64,000 nucleotides of DNA from Marinomonas vulgaris. Lineage in GTDB: Bacteria > Pseudomonadota > Gammaproteobacteria > Pseudomonadales > Marinomonadaceae. The notes below the pieces were generated by a model. That model did not search any database. It saw only the letters and a list, made by a program, of their open reading frames with translations, and had not been told where the DNA came from. A program made the translations under genes and the position numbers. Below are positions 35,250 to 43,872 of this stretch, in pieces (within the stretch, counting starts at the first letter, position 1; each line of letters opens with the position of its first letter). The stretch lies in NCBI RefSeq assembly GCF_018145875.1, contig NZ_JAGSSV010000001.1, forward strand, positions 186,001 through 250,000, in the 5' to 3' direction.

Positions 35250-36656
35250 ATGAAAAAAATCTACGTTCTTGATACCAATGTTTTACTACACGACCCGCTG
35301 GCTATTTACGCTTTTGCAGAGCATAAAGTGGTCATTCCTATGACAGTGCTGGAAGAGTTGGACGTTATAAAGGACAGAAGAGACAAAGATGTCAGCCGTG
35401 AAGCTCGTGTCGCCATCAACACCATTGACAAAATTGTGGGTGACGCTTCGCCACGAGATTTGCAGGCGGGTGTTCCCATAAGCATGTTAGCCAACGAATC
35501 AGACGAAGCGGGCAACAAGCGCAGCGAAGGTACTCTGGCTATTTTTCCTGATCAACAAATTACTCTGACGGACAACATCCCCTTTTTGAACGGCAACCAT
35601 GATCATGCCAACGACAACCGCATCATTAATGTTGGGCTTAGCCTACAAGCTACACATCCGCGAGCTTCTGTTTGCCTCGTCACGAAAGACATTAACATGC
35701 GAATCAAGGCAAAAGGCTCAGGGCTAGAGCGCGTAGAAGACTACCGAAAAGATCGCGTACTGGACGATTTAGACCTAATGACCAAAGGATATATTCATTT
35801 TGAAGACAGCTTTTGGTCGACCATTGATAGCGTGAACACTGAGGCACATGGTCGTCATACCGTTCATGTGATTGATAAAACGCGTTTACCCAACTTGTAC
35901 TTAAATATGTTTGTCATCGACGATGAGGATTTTATCGGTTTTGTGGTGAATATAGATCAACAGCATGTGTATTTATTGGATGTAAACAAACAGCATTTAA
36001 TGAATCAAAATTTCTGGGGCATTTTGCCTCGCAATTTAGAACAAGCCATGGCGTTTTATCTGCTTCGTCACGATAACTCAGACATGATGGTAATGACAGG
36101 CCCTGCCGGTTCCGGTAAAACGCTACTGGCCCTCGCCTACGGCCTTCATGTGACAATGGAAGAAAAACGCTTCAACAAAATTATTGTCGCTCGATCAACA
36201 CCGCCTATGGCAGAAGACATTGGTTTTCTACCTGGCACAGAAGAAGAAAAAATGGCTCCTTGGCTGGCGGCATTTGATGATAATTTAGAGATATTGCATG
36301 GTGCTGATGAGCATTCTTTTAGCAGTATCGATTACGTTAAACAAAAAGCCAATATCCAGTTTAAGTCACTCAACTTCATGAGAGGACGCTCTTTTAATAA
36401 CGCTCTTATCATCATAGATGAAGCTCAAGGGCTGACTCAGTTCCAGCTAAAATCCATCGTTACTCGAGTGGGTAGCAACTCGAAAATCATTGTCCTTGGC
36501 AATCTCGCCCAAATAGACAATAAGTACATCACCCCGCTCACCTCAGGCCTGACTTACTTGGTCGAAAAATCAAAAGACTTTAAGTATGCCAGCGTTATGC
36601 ACGTTAATGGCATAGAACGCAGCCGACTTGCCGAGTTCGCAGAGGAAAACCTGTAA
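35250..36656 (+). CDS. PIN-domain PhoH-family ATPase (YlaK/PhoH2 type)
   Basis: 468 residues. An N-terminal PIN-like nuclease domain (about 1-150; first acidic residue in VLDTNVLLHD) is fused to a C-terminal PhoH ATPase domain (about 255-468). The Walker A is GPAGSGKT near residue 285, and the Walker B is IIIDEAQG near 386. PIN-PhoH proteins have been described as sequence-specific RNA helicase/RNases in some bacteria. The role here is likely RNA decay but unproven. It is monocistronic, with AGGAG 9 bases before the ATG, and ends at a bidirectional terminator. Confidence 0.92.
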   Translation: MKKIYVLDTNVLLHDPLAIYAFAEHKVVIPMTVLEELDVIKDRRDKDVSREARVAINTIDKIVGDASPRDLQAGVPISMLANESDEAGNKRSEGTLAIFPDQQITLTDNIPFLNGNHDHANDNRIINVGLSLQATHPRASVCLVTKDINMRIKAKGSGLERVEDYRKDRVLDDLDLMTKGYIHFEDSFWSTIDSVNTEAHGRHTVHVIDKTRLPNLYLNMFVIDDEDFIGFVVNIDQQHVYLLDVNKQHLMNQNFWGILPRNLEQAMAFYLLRHDNSDMMVMTGPAGSGKTLLALAYGLHVTMEEKRFNKIIVARSTPPMAEDIGFLPGTEEEKMAPWLAAFDDNLEILHGADEHSFSSIDYVKQKANIQFKSLNFMRGRSFNNALIIIDEAQGLTQFQLKSIVTRVGSNSKIIVLGNLAQIDNKYITPLTSGLTYLVEKSKDFKYASVMHVNGIERSRLAEFAEENL

Positions 36657-36695
36657 GGCCAGATGATCAGCATTTAGCTATTGCTTTAAGCAACA

Positions 36696-36727
36696 AAAAA
36701 GGGAAAGACCGAGGTCTTTCCCTTTTT
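36696..36727. terminator. Bidirectional terminator between the PhoH gene and eda
   Basis: AAAAAGGGAAAGACC (36696-36710) and GGTCTTTCCCTTTTT (36713-36727) are perfect complements with a 2-base centre and A/T tails on both sides. It serves the two convergent transcription units. Confidence 0.92.
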
Positions 36728-36774
36728 GAATCTCACGTTAGCCTGCTCTACTCTATCTTGAAAATAGGTTTACT

Positions 36775-37398
36775 CTAGGCAACAGACTTAGCCAATTCAG
36801 TAATTTCGTCCCACTTCCCTGCTTTCACAAGGTCTGTCGGCACAATCCAAGAGCCACCAACGCACAACACGTTAGGCAATGCCAAATACTCACGGAAATT
36901 ATCCGCGCCAATGCCGCCTGTTGGGCAGAATTTAATGTCTGGCAAAGGACCTCCGAATGCTTTCAAGGCTTTAACGCCGCCATTCACTTCAGCAGGGAAG
37001 AATTTAAAGCGATCGTAACCGTATTCCATGCCCAAAAGAATATCTGAAATCGTTGCCACCGCAGGCAAATAAGGCACATCGTATTCTTTACCAACAGCCA
37101 GTAAGTCTGCCGTCATACCTGGGCTAATAATAAACTGAGAGCCCGCCTCAATCGCTTGGATATATTGCGCACGGGAACATACGGTACCGGCACCAACAAT
37201 CGCTTCTGGCACCTCTTTACGAAGCGCAGTAATGGCCGCTAAACCTGCCGGAGTACGCAAGGTCACTTCAAGCACAGGCACGCCACCAGCAACTAAGGCT
37301 TTGCCTAATGAAACCGCTTGCTGAACATCATCCACAACAATAACAGGAACCACTTTGGTAGCAGTCATGACCTGTTCGGCAGTATAAGAAGTCGTCAT
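36775..37398 (-). CDS. eda: KDPG / KHG aldolase
   Basis: 207 residues. It splits 2-keto-3-deoxy-6-phosphogluconate into pyruvate and glyceraldehyde 3-phosphate, the last step of the Entner-Doudoroff route. The Schiff-base Lys is in RFKFFPAE (about residue 135). VLEVTLRTPAGL contains the catalytic Glu, and CPTGGIG binds phosphate. It is last in glk-zwf-eda, 19 bases after zwf. edd and pgl are not in the window, so 6-phosphogluconolactonase and dehydratase must be encoded elsewhere. Confidence 0.96.
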   Translation of the reverse strand: MTTSYTAEQVMTATKVVPVIVVDDVQQAVSLGKALVAGGVPVLEVTLRTPAGLAAITALRKEVPEAIVGAGTVCSRAQYIQAIEAGSQFIISPGMTADLLAVGKEYDVPYLPAVATISDILLGMEYGYDRFKFFPAEVNGGVKALKAFGGPLPDIKFCPTGGIGADNFREYLALPNVLCVGGSWIVPTDLVKAGKWDEITELAKSVA

Positions 37399-37417
37399 TA
37401 TGTTTTCCTTTTATTGC

Positions 37418-38893
37418 TTAATAATCGTGCCAGTTACGGCCATCTTTAATAGGTAATGCCATTGAAGCGGCAGGGCCCCATGATCCAGAAGCGTATTCTT
37501 TTGGACGCTCGCTGGTTTGGCTCCACGCCGACATAATACCGTCGACCCATTTCCATGCAGCCTCTACTTCATCGTAGCGCATAAACAAGGTGGCATCGTT
37601 GCGCATTACGTCCAGCAACAAACGCTCGTAAGCCTCTGGGCTGCGTTTATCATTAAAGGCTTCCGTGAGACTTAAATTCAAATCCACAGGCTGAAGGTTC
37701 ATGCCTTCACTGGCACCTGGTACTTTATTCATCACGGTTAACGAGATTTTTTCTTCTGGCTGCAAACGGATAATCAACTGATTGCGTTGCAACTGACGAT
37801 TACTCTCATCACTGAAAATACTGTGCGGTACCGCCTTGTATTGAATTACAATTTCAGAATAACGCTGCCCCAAACGCTTACCAGTACGCAAATAAAACGG
37901 TACACCTGCCCAACGCCAATTATCAATATCGGCGCGTAATGCCACAAAGGTTTCAGTTCTGGAATTCGGGTTACTGCCTTCTTCGTCAAAGTAACCTTTT
38001 ACATCTTTACCCTTGATCATGCCTTTAGCGTATTGGCCACGAACTGTCTTGGTATAAGCATTTGCTCCTGCAATAGGACGCAAGGCTTTTAATACTTTGA
38101 TTTTTTCATCACGAACAGAATCGGCGTCCATACGTCCCGGTGGCTCCATGGCCACCAAACACAACAACTGGATCAAGTGATTTTGTACCATGTCACGCAT
38201 GGCACCAGCATTATCGTAATAACCCCAACGCCCTTCTACACCCACAGTTTCCGATACGGTAATTTGCACGTTATCGATGTGAGCACTGTCCCAAAGAGGT
38301 TCGAACAGGGTATTACCAAAACGAATCGCCAACAGGTTTTGTACGGTTTCTTTGCCTAGATAGTGGTCAATACGAAACGCTTGCTGTTCGTTGAAGTTCT
38401 TCATTACTTCATCGTTGATGGCACGAGAAGACATCAAATCTCGACCAAGCGGCTTCTCCAAAACCACTCGCATGCGCTCGGCATTTAAGCCATGAGACGC
38501 TAACGATGAACATATTGAGCCAAATAGATCCGGTGAGGTAGCAAGGTAAAAAACCACATCGCGATTATCACCACCAATTTGATGATCGTTTAATCGGGAA
38601 AAATCGGTCTCTTGTTGAGCATCCACAGACACATAACTAAGGCGCTCTTTGAATCGTGGCCATGTTTTTTCATCGCCGACGCTAGAAGGTACAAACTCAT
38701 CAAGCGCCGCACGAATTTTTTCTTGGTATTCTGCGGTGCTGACTTCTCGTCGTGATGCACCAATAATACGCGTTGTTGGAGCAAGCAAACCATCCATATC
38801 CAAATGGTACAAAGCAGGCAGAAGCTTGCGCATAGCAAGATCACCACCGCCTCCAAAAATTACAACGTCACAGGCTTTTAAACTGGCCTTCAT
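37418..38893 (-). CDS. zwf: Glucose-6-phosphate 1-dehydrogenase
   Basis: 491 residues. It oxidises glucose 6-phosphate to 6-phosphogluconolactone with NADP or NAD. The dinucleotide-binding motif reads FGGGGDLAMRKLLPALY, where most members have GASGDL. The active-site signature RIDHYLGKE (about residues 176-184) is intact, with the catalytic His in the pair. It lies between glk and eda with 19-base gaps on each side, so the operon feeds glucose into the Entner-Doudoroff pathway. Confidence 0.97.
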   Translation of the reverse strand: MKASLKACDVVIFGGGGDLAMRKLLPALYHLDMDGLLAPTTRIIGASRREVSTAEYQEKIRAALDEFVPSSVGDEKTWPRFKERLSYVSVDAQQETDFSRLNDHQIGGDNRDVVFYLATSPDLFGSICSSLASHGLNAERMRVVLEKPLGRDLMSSRAINDEVMKNFNEQQAFRIDHYLGKETVQNLLAIRFGNTLFEPLWDSAHIDNVQITVSETVGVEGRWGYYDNAGAMRDMVQNHLIQLLCLVAMEPPGRMDADSVRDEKIKVLKALRPIAGANAYTKTVRGQYAKGMIKGKDVKGYFDEEGSNPNSRTETFVALRADIDNWRWAGVPFYLRTGKRLGQRYSEIVIQYKAVPHSIFSDESNRQLQRNQLIIRLQPEEKISLTVMNKVPGASEGMNLQPVDLNLSLTEAFNDKRSPEAYERLLLDVMRNDATLFMRYDEVEAAWKWVDGIMSAWSQTSERPKEYASGSWGPAASMALPIKDGRNWHDY

Positions 38894-38912
38894 TCTTCAT
38901 TCTCCAACTAAA

Positions 38913-39887
38913 CTAGGCTTTCGATACGAGATAAGAGGCATAACATGCACATCCCATCAGCCCTGGGTATTCTGACATCACGACAAACGTCGGAATGGGT
39001 GAAACAAACGCTTTCATACGGCCTTTGTCTTGCATGGCATCGCGAAAGCCACTTTTTAGAATTTCTTGTAAATAGCGAGGCACAATGCCCCCAGCAATAT
39101 AAACACCACCACGGGATTCCACAGACAGCACCAAATCACCGATAACACGCCCTAGGAAAACAAAAAACTGCTCTAAGGTCGCTATTGCTATCGGGTCGTT
39201 ACCGGCTTTAAGTGCTTCGCCAATTTCTGGTGCGCTGAGACGTTTTTCAATACCTTCTTGCCAAGCAAGTGCCTCATAAATATTTTCAAGCCCCATTCCA
39301 GATAAGACTCGCTCGGCGGACACACGATGATGACGTGCTCTTAGAAATGCCAGAATCTGGTCTTCCACTTCGTTGCACGCTGACAAATCAACGTGCCCAC
39401 CTTCACCTGGTAATACAATATTCGGACCATTATCCTGAGGGACAACACAGGAAACACCTAAGCCAGTGCCTGAACCGACCACCCAAGAGGGTGCTTTAAG
39501 GTCTACCTCAGAGTGCTCACCGACCACCACAACATCGTCTGGCGTGAGAATTTCCAAGCAATGACCAACAGCGTCAAAATCATTTAACAATGCCACGGCT
39601 TTGTTTTCGCCAAAATAAGATTGTATTTCGGCTCGAGTAAACTGCCATGGATTATTCGAAAAGCGAATCACAGCTTGATTAACAGGACCTGCAATGGCTA
39701 ATACGACAGCTTCAATATCTTTCATATCAACACTGCAGTCTTTTATGTAGTCTGCTGCGGCATCAAAAAAATTGCTGTAATTAGCACAAGAAAAGACTCT
39801 GACTTCTAAAGGCACGAACTGATGAAGGGGAACCAAAGCAAAGCGCGCATTAGTACCACCAAGGTCGGCAATTAAAGCATGGGACAT
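38913..39887 (-). CDS. glk: Glucokinase
   Basis: 324 residues, bacterial glucokinase of the E. coli type. It phosphorylates glucose with ATP. The N-terminal phosphate loop is LIADLGGTNARFALV. LNDFDAVGH holds the catalytic Asp, VVGSGTGLGVS is the second phosphate motif, GEGGHVDLS binds glucose, and GGVYIAGGIVPR is near the C-terminus. The ATG has AGGG 7 bases upstream. It is the first gene of glk-zwf-eda and lies 82 bases from a perfect HexR-type palindrome, so repression by HexR with release by KDPG is likely. Confidence 0.96.
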   Translation of the reverse strand: MSHALIADLGGTNARFALVPLHQFVPLEVRVFSCANYSNFFDAAADYIKDCSVDMKDIEAVVLAIAGPVNQAVIRFSNNPWQFTRAEIQSYFGENKAVALLNDFDAVGHCLEILTPDDVVVVGEHSEVDLKAPSWVVGSGTGLGVSCVVPQDNGPNIVLPGEGGHVDLSACNEVEDQILAFLRARHHRVSAERVLSGMGLENIYEALAWQEGIEKRLSAPEIGEALKAGNDPIAIATLEQFFVFLGRVIGDLVLSVESRGGVYIAGGIVPRYLQEILKSGFRDAMQDKGRMKAFVSPIPTFVVMSEYPGLMGCACYASYLVSKA

Positions 39888-39966
39888 AAAGGAACCCTAT
39901 GTGATTTTTTGAAATTTTACAACAAAATACAGCTAAAAAATACCGATAGGTAAAAATTAAACCATT

Positions 39967-39989
39967 ATGATGTAATTTAATTACATCAT
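39967..39989. promoter_or_regulatory. HexR-type operator upstream of glk
   Basis: ATGATGTAATT (39967-39977), a single central T, and AATTACATCAT (39979-39989) form a perfect palindrome. The core TGTAAT-TTA-ATTACA (39971-39985; AAA spacer on the minus strand) equals the published HexR consensus for gammaproteobacteria. It is 80-100 bases upstream of glk and just touches the stop codon of the upstream GGDEF gene. Confidence 0.8.
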
Positions 39990-41053
39990 TATCTAAGCTT
40001 GTTTAGAAACTTAAAGACTTTTGTCGGTACAGATCGTTTTCGATTATTTTTGTATTTGTAGAGGCGTTCGTCAGCAATCTTCAGCAAGTATTTGTAGTTG
40101 CTCGGCGCGTCAGAAATGACACTAGCACCACCATAACTAATAGTAATAGGTACAAGATTAGATTTATACCTCAACGGATTCGATTGCAGGTATTCTTGAA
40201 TGGATTCCGCCACCAATAAAGCTTGCTCGTAACTCTTTCCAGGCATCACAAAAATGAATTCGTCGCCGGCAAAGCGAAACGCCAAACCTTGTTTGTGCAC
40301 GTATTTTAATAAGCGTTTAGCAATGTATTCTAGTACCTCATCACCACAATTGTGGCCCAAGGTGTCATTGATCGATTTGAATGCATCGCAATCAATGAAA
40401 ACCACAGTCAAATCACGGTGTTGTGTTTTTGAACGTTGAAACTCTCGATCAAGCATTAACTCAAGCTGACGTCGATTAAGTAAGCCGGTCAGTGGATCTC
40501 GCGTGGCTAGGTATTCTAATTTTTCTCGTGCTGTTACATTACTTAAGCAGATAGAAATTTTTATCGCCAATTGATCCAGTAAAAAAGTGTCTTTTGTATC
40601 TGCATCGTAACGCGTGCTATCGGCATCCGCCTGACAAAATAATCCCACTAATTCGCCGTCTATGGTTAGAGGTGAAATCGCTACAGAAGACACAATATCG
40701 CGATATACGGAGGGAATAATTTCCCAGCACTGGCTAAGATTGGTGTTCAACAAAATGGTTTTATTGCTGGACTTCATTATGTCAATCATGGCGCGACGAC
40801 GAGTAAACAACACTCGGTCTCGCAAGTCTGGCATTTTTTCTAGACTTTCAATCAGGTGAGATAAAGGGGCTTCGTTGATCAAATTTACCCAAACATAGGG
40901 CACATTGAAGTGCTTTTGTACTTCCTTGGTTAAGGTTGAGACAAATTGATCACAACGTCCAATCGAAAGAATACAACGCTCGATTTCAAAAAACTTACGC
41001 GCAATTTCTTCGTTATGTCTCACATTATCAATCAATTCATTAATATCATGCAT
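39989..41053 (-). CDS. GAF-GGDEF diguanylate cyclase
   Basis: 354 residues, cytoplasmic. A GAF/DUF484-like sensor domain (about 25-170) precedes a GGDEF domain (about 178-345). The start DPLTGLLNRRQ (186-196) and the metal-binding Asp221 (FIDCDAFKSIND) are normal. The active-site loop reads AGDEF (262-266), not GGDEF. AGDEF enzymes such as Vibrio VCA0965 are known to be active. The RxxD inhibitory site is replaced by HKQG (253-256), so product inhibition is probably lost. I chose the ATG at 41053; a GTG at 41098 would add 15 residues. It is probably separate from glk, as the HexR palindrome touches its stop. Confidence 0.9.
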   Translation of the reverse strand: MHDINELIDNVRHNEEIARKFFEIERCILSIGRCDQFVSTLTKEVQKHFNVPYVWVNLINEAPLSHLIESLEKMPDLRDRVLFTRRRAMIDIMKSSNKTILLNTNLSQCWEIIPSVYRDIVSSVAISPLTIDGELVGLFCQADADSTRYDADTKDTFLLDQLAIKISICLSNVTAREKLEYLATRDPLTGLLNRRQLELMLDREFQRSKTQHRDLTVVFIDCDAFKSINDTLGHNCGDEVLEYIAKRLLKYVHKQGLAFRFAGDEFIFVMPGKSYEQALLVAESIQEYLQSNPLRYKSNLVPITISYGGASVISDAPSNYKYLLKIADERLYKYKNNRKRSVPTKVFKFLNKLR

Positions 41054-41281
41054 GCACTCTGCCCTATCGCACCCTTGTCTCGCAGGCTCTACTCTCACAA
41101 AACGTCCACTTACTAAACAAGATAACCAACTTATGATGCACTCATAGTACGATGCTTAATCAGTTTGAGCCACACATTGAGAGCAAATTGCTCGCTATCG
41201 ATGCAAATAGTTGCCTGTTTTCGTTAAGAAAAAACTCACCGTGCCGATAGATTGGTCATGGACAACATCACAGGCACTAAG

Positions 41282-41605
41282 ATGAATATTAGAGACATTG
41301 TTGAAACTCAGGTCACCCAGAGTAGCCAAGCGGGCAAAGCGGTGTCTGGCAATGCACACTTTGCTTTGTTGATGAGTTTGTTTAGTCAGCCAGGTCCAGC
41401 GATTATAGACACACAGGATACGTTAAGCGCCCATCAACCCCATGCCCTCACGCGCCCCATGCAATTTTCACACAGCATCAGCGACAACCCAGTAGCAAAC
41501 ATTGCATTACTAAAAGCGCTGAGTTTAGAGCCTCTCGCTGAGGGTCCAGCTTACCAATACGATGCGGTAGAAAACTTAGAGCAACAAATTAGTCTTCGAG
41601 TCTAG
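41282..41605 (+). CDS. Small protein of unknown function, 107 residues
   Basis: Not securely recognised. The pattern QAGKAVSGNAHFALLMSLFSQ near the N-terminus (residues about 16-36) faintly recalls VC2046/SO_2500-type small proteins of marine gammaproteobacteria. I would not assign it on that alone. There is no signal peptide or membrane helix. ATG 41282 is chosen for the AGG 7 bases upstream; ATG 41258 is possible. Its TAG stop shares the CTAG sequence at 41602-41605 with the stop of the convergent DUF3080-like gene. Confidence 0.5.
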   Translation: MNIRDIVETQVTQSSQAGKAVSGNAHFALLMSLFSQPGPAIIDTQDTLSAHQPHALTRPMQFSHSISDNPVANIALLKALSLEPLAEGPAYQYDAVENLEQQISLRV

Positions 41606-42633
41606 TCATTCGGATAAATAGACACAGCACAGCGACCAAAGAGATCACTCCACTGCCTTGCATGATATTGTGACGCCGCTTGATAGCGCCTCCACACACT
41701 GTCAGCATGTGTTAATGAGAACTGATCGAGAAAAACCGCCATGTCTTTGCTTAAAGGCGAGCTAAGATCAGCCAATTGATTTAATAGCGGCAACACTTGA
41801 TAAGCACTTTGATTGATTCGCCCCATGTAAGGTTGAATACTTTGCACGTAATGCACTTCAAACTGCTGTTTTAGATACGTCATGGGCGCACCGCACACTT
41901 GCGTGTCTAACGCCGCAACGCCTTTTCCAACCAACTCTAAATACCGCGTAAGTTGAGCCAAAGAATACAGTAGTCGCCCTGCGTACTCACTGTTCATCAG
42001 CACTTTTAAGTCCTCTTCAAACACAGAATGGGGTACTGCAGGCAGGCTCTGTACATTCAACCCAATGTCGACTAAACGCGTCAAACTGCTCAATAATTCT
42101 TGTTGTTCCGCCGTAGAGAAGGTGAGCGGGATAAACCCGTTGGATAGACTAAAAAACGCTTCACTTTCTGCGCCATTAAACACGGCGTTACCCAGTGCTT
42201 TTGGCAATTCCTCACGTTTTTGTTCTGCAACTGCAGCAAGCTCTTTAGATAACGCCGCGTCTGTTATTTCGCACGATTCAATGGCACGAATAATGTCGAG
42301 CTCATACAAAAAGCGCTGACTGTCTGGCATGACTTTACCAAGGATGCTGTTTTTCTGGCCGGCCACAAACCCCACATCGCATTGCTGCAATGATAAAAAA
42401 TCTAACAAGCCGATATCAAACTGTGTGAGCGCTTGTTGTCGATAACGAGAGGTAGGCAAACTCACTGGCATCACTTTTGCTTCAGGAGTCAGTGAAAGAA
42501 GCGCAGAACGATTTAAATCTGTCAGATATTGTGACAAAACCGCTTCTGCCTTAAAACGCACATCACAACCACTCATTGCTGCGAGTATAATGCCGCACAA
42601 CAGAATCCATGAGAAAAAAGGTCTTATTAACAT
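41602..42633 (-). CDS. DUF3080-like lipoprotein
   Basis: 343 residues. The N-terminus has a lipoprotein signal: a hydrophobic stretch ILLCGIILAAM followed by the lipobox MSGC, with lipidated Cys about residue 24. The protein should therefore be anchored to a membrane in the periplasm. The remainder is helical and Leu/Gln rich without enzymatic motifs. The family assignment (DUF3080) rests on length, lipobox and general composition and is moderate. ATG 42633 gives the best signal peptide; ATG 42648 is an alternative. Its start codon overlaps that of the divergent thioesterase gene (CATG). Confidence 0.65.
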   Translation of the reverse strand: MLIRPFFSWILLCGIILAAMSGCDVRFKAEAVLSQYLTDLNRSALLSLTPEAKVMPVSLPTSRYRQQALTQFDIGLLDFLSLQQCDVGFVAGQKNSILGKVMPDSQRFLYELDIIRAIESCEITDAALSKELAAVAEQKREELPKALGNAVFNGAESEAFFSLSNGFIPLTFSTAEQQELLSSLTRLVDIGLNVQSLPAVPHSVFEEDLKVLMNSEYAGRLLYSLAQLTRYLELVGKGVAALDTQVCGAPMTYLKQQFEVHYVQSIQPYMGRINQSAYQVLPLLNQLADLSSPLSKDMAVFLDQFSLTHADSVWRRYQAASQYHARQWSDLFGRCAVSIYPND

Positions 42634-43045
42634 GAACAAGCTACTCATCCAAAAACGCGAAGAACTTTCTGAAACTCGCGTTGCAAAAATGGTCTTCCCA
42701 GCCACAACCAACCATTACGACACTTTATTTGGTGGTATTGCTCTGAAATGGATGGACGAAGTGGCTTACATCGCCGCAATGCGCTTTTCCCGAAAAACCA
42801 TGGTGACTATATCAACGGAACAAATAGATTTTAAACACCCTATTCCTTCCGGTATTTTAGTGGAACTCATTGCCCGCGTTGTACACGTCGGTCGCACATC
42901 TTTAAAAGTCGAAGTGAGCATCTTTTTAGAACAACTAGACAGTGACGACAGAACAAAAGCGGTGACGGGGCATTTCAACTTTGTTGCGGTGGACGATGTC
43001 ACACGTAAACCTACCCCCATATTCAATGAAGAAGTTACGGCTTAA
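42632..43045 (+). CDS. Acyl-CoA thioesterase, hotdog fold (YciA/BACH type)
   Basis: 137 residues. It hydrolyses acyl-CoA thioesters. The hotdog signature MVFPATTNHYDTLFGGIALKWMDEVA carries the catalytic region (quoted as landmarks NHYDTLFGG and WMDEVA). TISTEQIDFKHPIPSG is the second conserved block, and VHVGRTSLKVEV the third. ATG 42632 is preferred, with AAGG about 10 bases upstream. An in-frame upstream extension lies inside the divergent gene and is not family-like. Its start codon overlaps the start of the DUF3080-like gene on the other strand. Confidence 0.85.
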   Translation: MNKLLIQKREELSETRVAKMVFPATTNHYDTLFGGIALKWMDEVAYIAAMRFSRKTMVTISTEQIDFKHPIPSGILVELIARVVHVGRTSLKVEVSIFLEQLDSDDRTKAVTGHFNFVAVDDVTRKPTPIFNEEVTA

Positions 43046-43088
43046 AAGCAACATCAGATTGCATTAAACACACATCATTCAAAAATAG

Positions 43089-43120
43089 CGACCAGTGGCG
43101 TATTTTGAAGCCACTGGTCG
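43089..43120. terminator. Hairpin between convergent thioesterase and LPP20 genes
   Basis: CGACCAGTGGC (43089-43099) pairs perfectly with GCCACTGGTCG (43110-43120) around a 10-base loop. On the minus strand the stem is followed by CTATTTTTG, so it best terminates the LPP20-family gene. The plus-strand tail is weak. Confidence 0.55.
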
Positions 43121-43145
43121 TGATTGATTCACTCGCTTGGCGCTA

Positions 43146-43742
43146 TTAATTAGTGCGCTTAGCAATCTCTGCGGCTAACTCATCAAAGCTCTTTTCTGAC
43201 TCAAGCTTTTGGAATAACGCCGCTTCATTTCTCATGGATGAACGCAGAATACTTTCAGCGGCTTCTTCCGCTTCTGCAGGGTTCAACCCAACAAGAACCA
43301 CCAAACCGCCTGTCGGCGTTGGCATTTGTCTGATTACTTTAGAACCAATCAACTCTTGCTCTGTAACTTGTTTAGTCACCACAGTATTAACTCGATCGAC
43401 CGTTTCCGCATCGCCCGCGCCTGTGGTTTCCACATACTGTTTCACCATGTTTTGCAGGTCGAGGTTCAGCACTTGCGCCAGCTCAACTCGAGCCGCCGTC
43501 GCCGCCATTTGTTTCATGTAGTTTGGACCTGCCGCTGATTTTTCACTGTAACCTACAGCCGACAAAGCCACCCCATCCATTGGTGCGCCACAGACCCAGC
43601 TTGGCGCCGGTTGGTTGGAACCATCAGCAAACACACAATCCGGAATCGCAGCAACAGGCGCAGCGGGTGTGTTCAACACTTCTTTACTACATGCCACTAA
43701 GGCGATACTTGTGACCAGTAAACTAACCAGTTTAAATTTCAT
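43146..43742 (-). CDS. LPP20-family lipoprotein
   Basis: 198 residues. A lipoprotein signal peptide ends in the lipobox LVAC (Cys about 18), so it is lipid-anchored. The body, with PSWVCGAP, LSAVGYSEKSAAG, AATAARVELAQVL and a GGLVVLVGLNP strand, matches the LPP20 family, first known from a Helicobacter outer-membrane lipoprotein. The biochemical role is unknown. It is a single gene flanked by hairpins on both sides. Confidence 0.8.
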   Translation of the reverse strand: MKFKLVSLLVTSIALVACSKEVLNTPAAPVAAIPDCVFADGSNQPAPSWVCGAPMDGVALSAVGYSEKSAAGPNYMKQMAATAARVELAQVLNLDLQNMVKQYVETTGAGDAETVDRVNTVVTKQVTEQELIGSKVIRQMPTPTGGLVVLVGLNPAEAEEAAESILRSSMRNEAALFQKLESEKSFDELAAEIAKRTN

Positions 43743-43819
43743 CTTATTCCCTTTCGTTAAAACCCTTGTAAAAAACTATTGCGGTATAAATTTAGTGTAA
43801 TGCACAGATCCTAATTAAA

Positions 43820-43851
43820 CACAAAAAAGGGCGCTATATATAGCGCCCTTT
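43820..43851 (-). terminator. Rho-independent terminator after pnp
   Basis: A perfect 26-base palindrome (AAAGGGCGCTATA / TATAGCGCCCTTT, 43826-43851) is followed on the minus strand by a T-run (TTTTTTGTG). It lies 22 bases after the pnp stop. Confidence 0.85.
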
Positions 43852-43872
43852 ACAATCAAATTACACGAGTCA

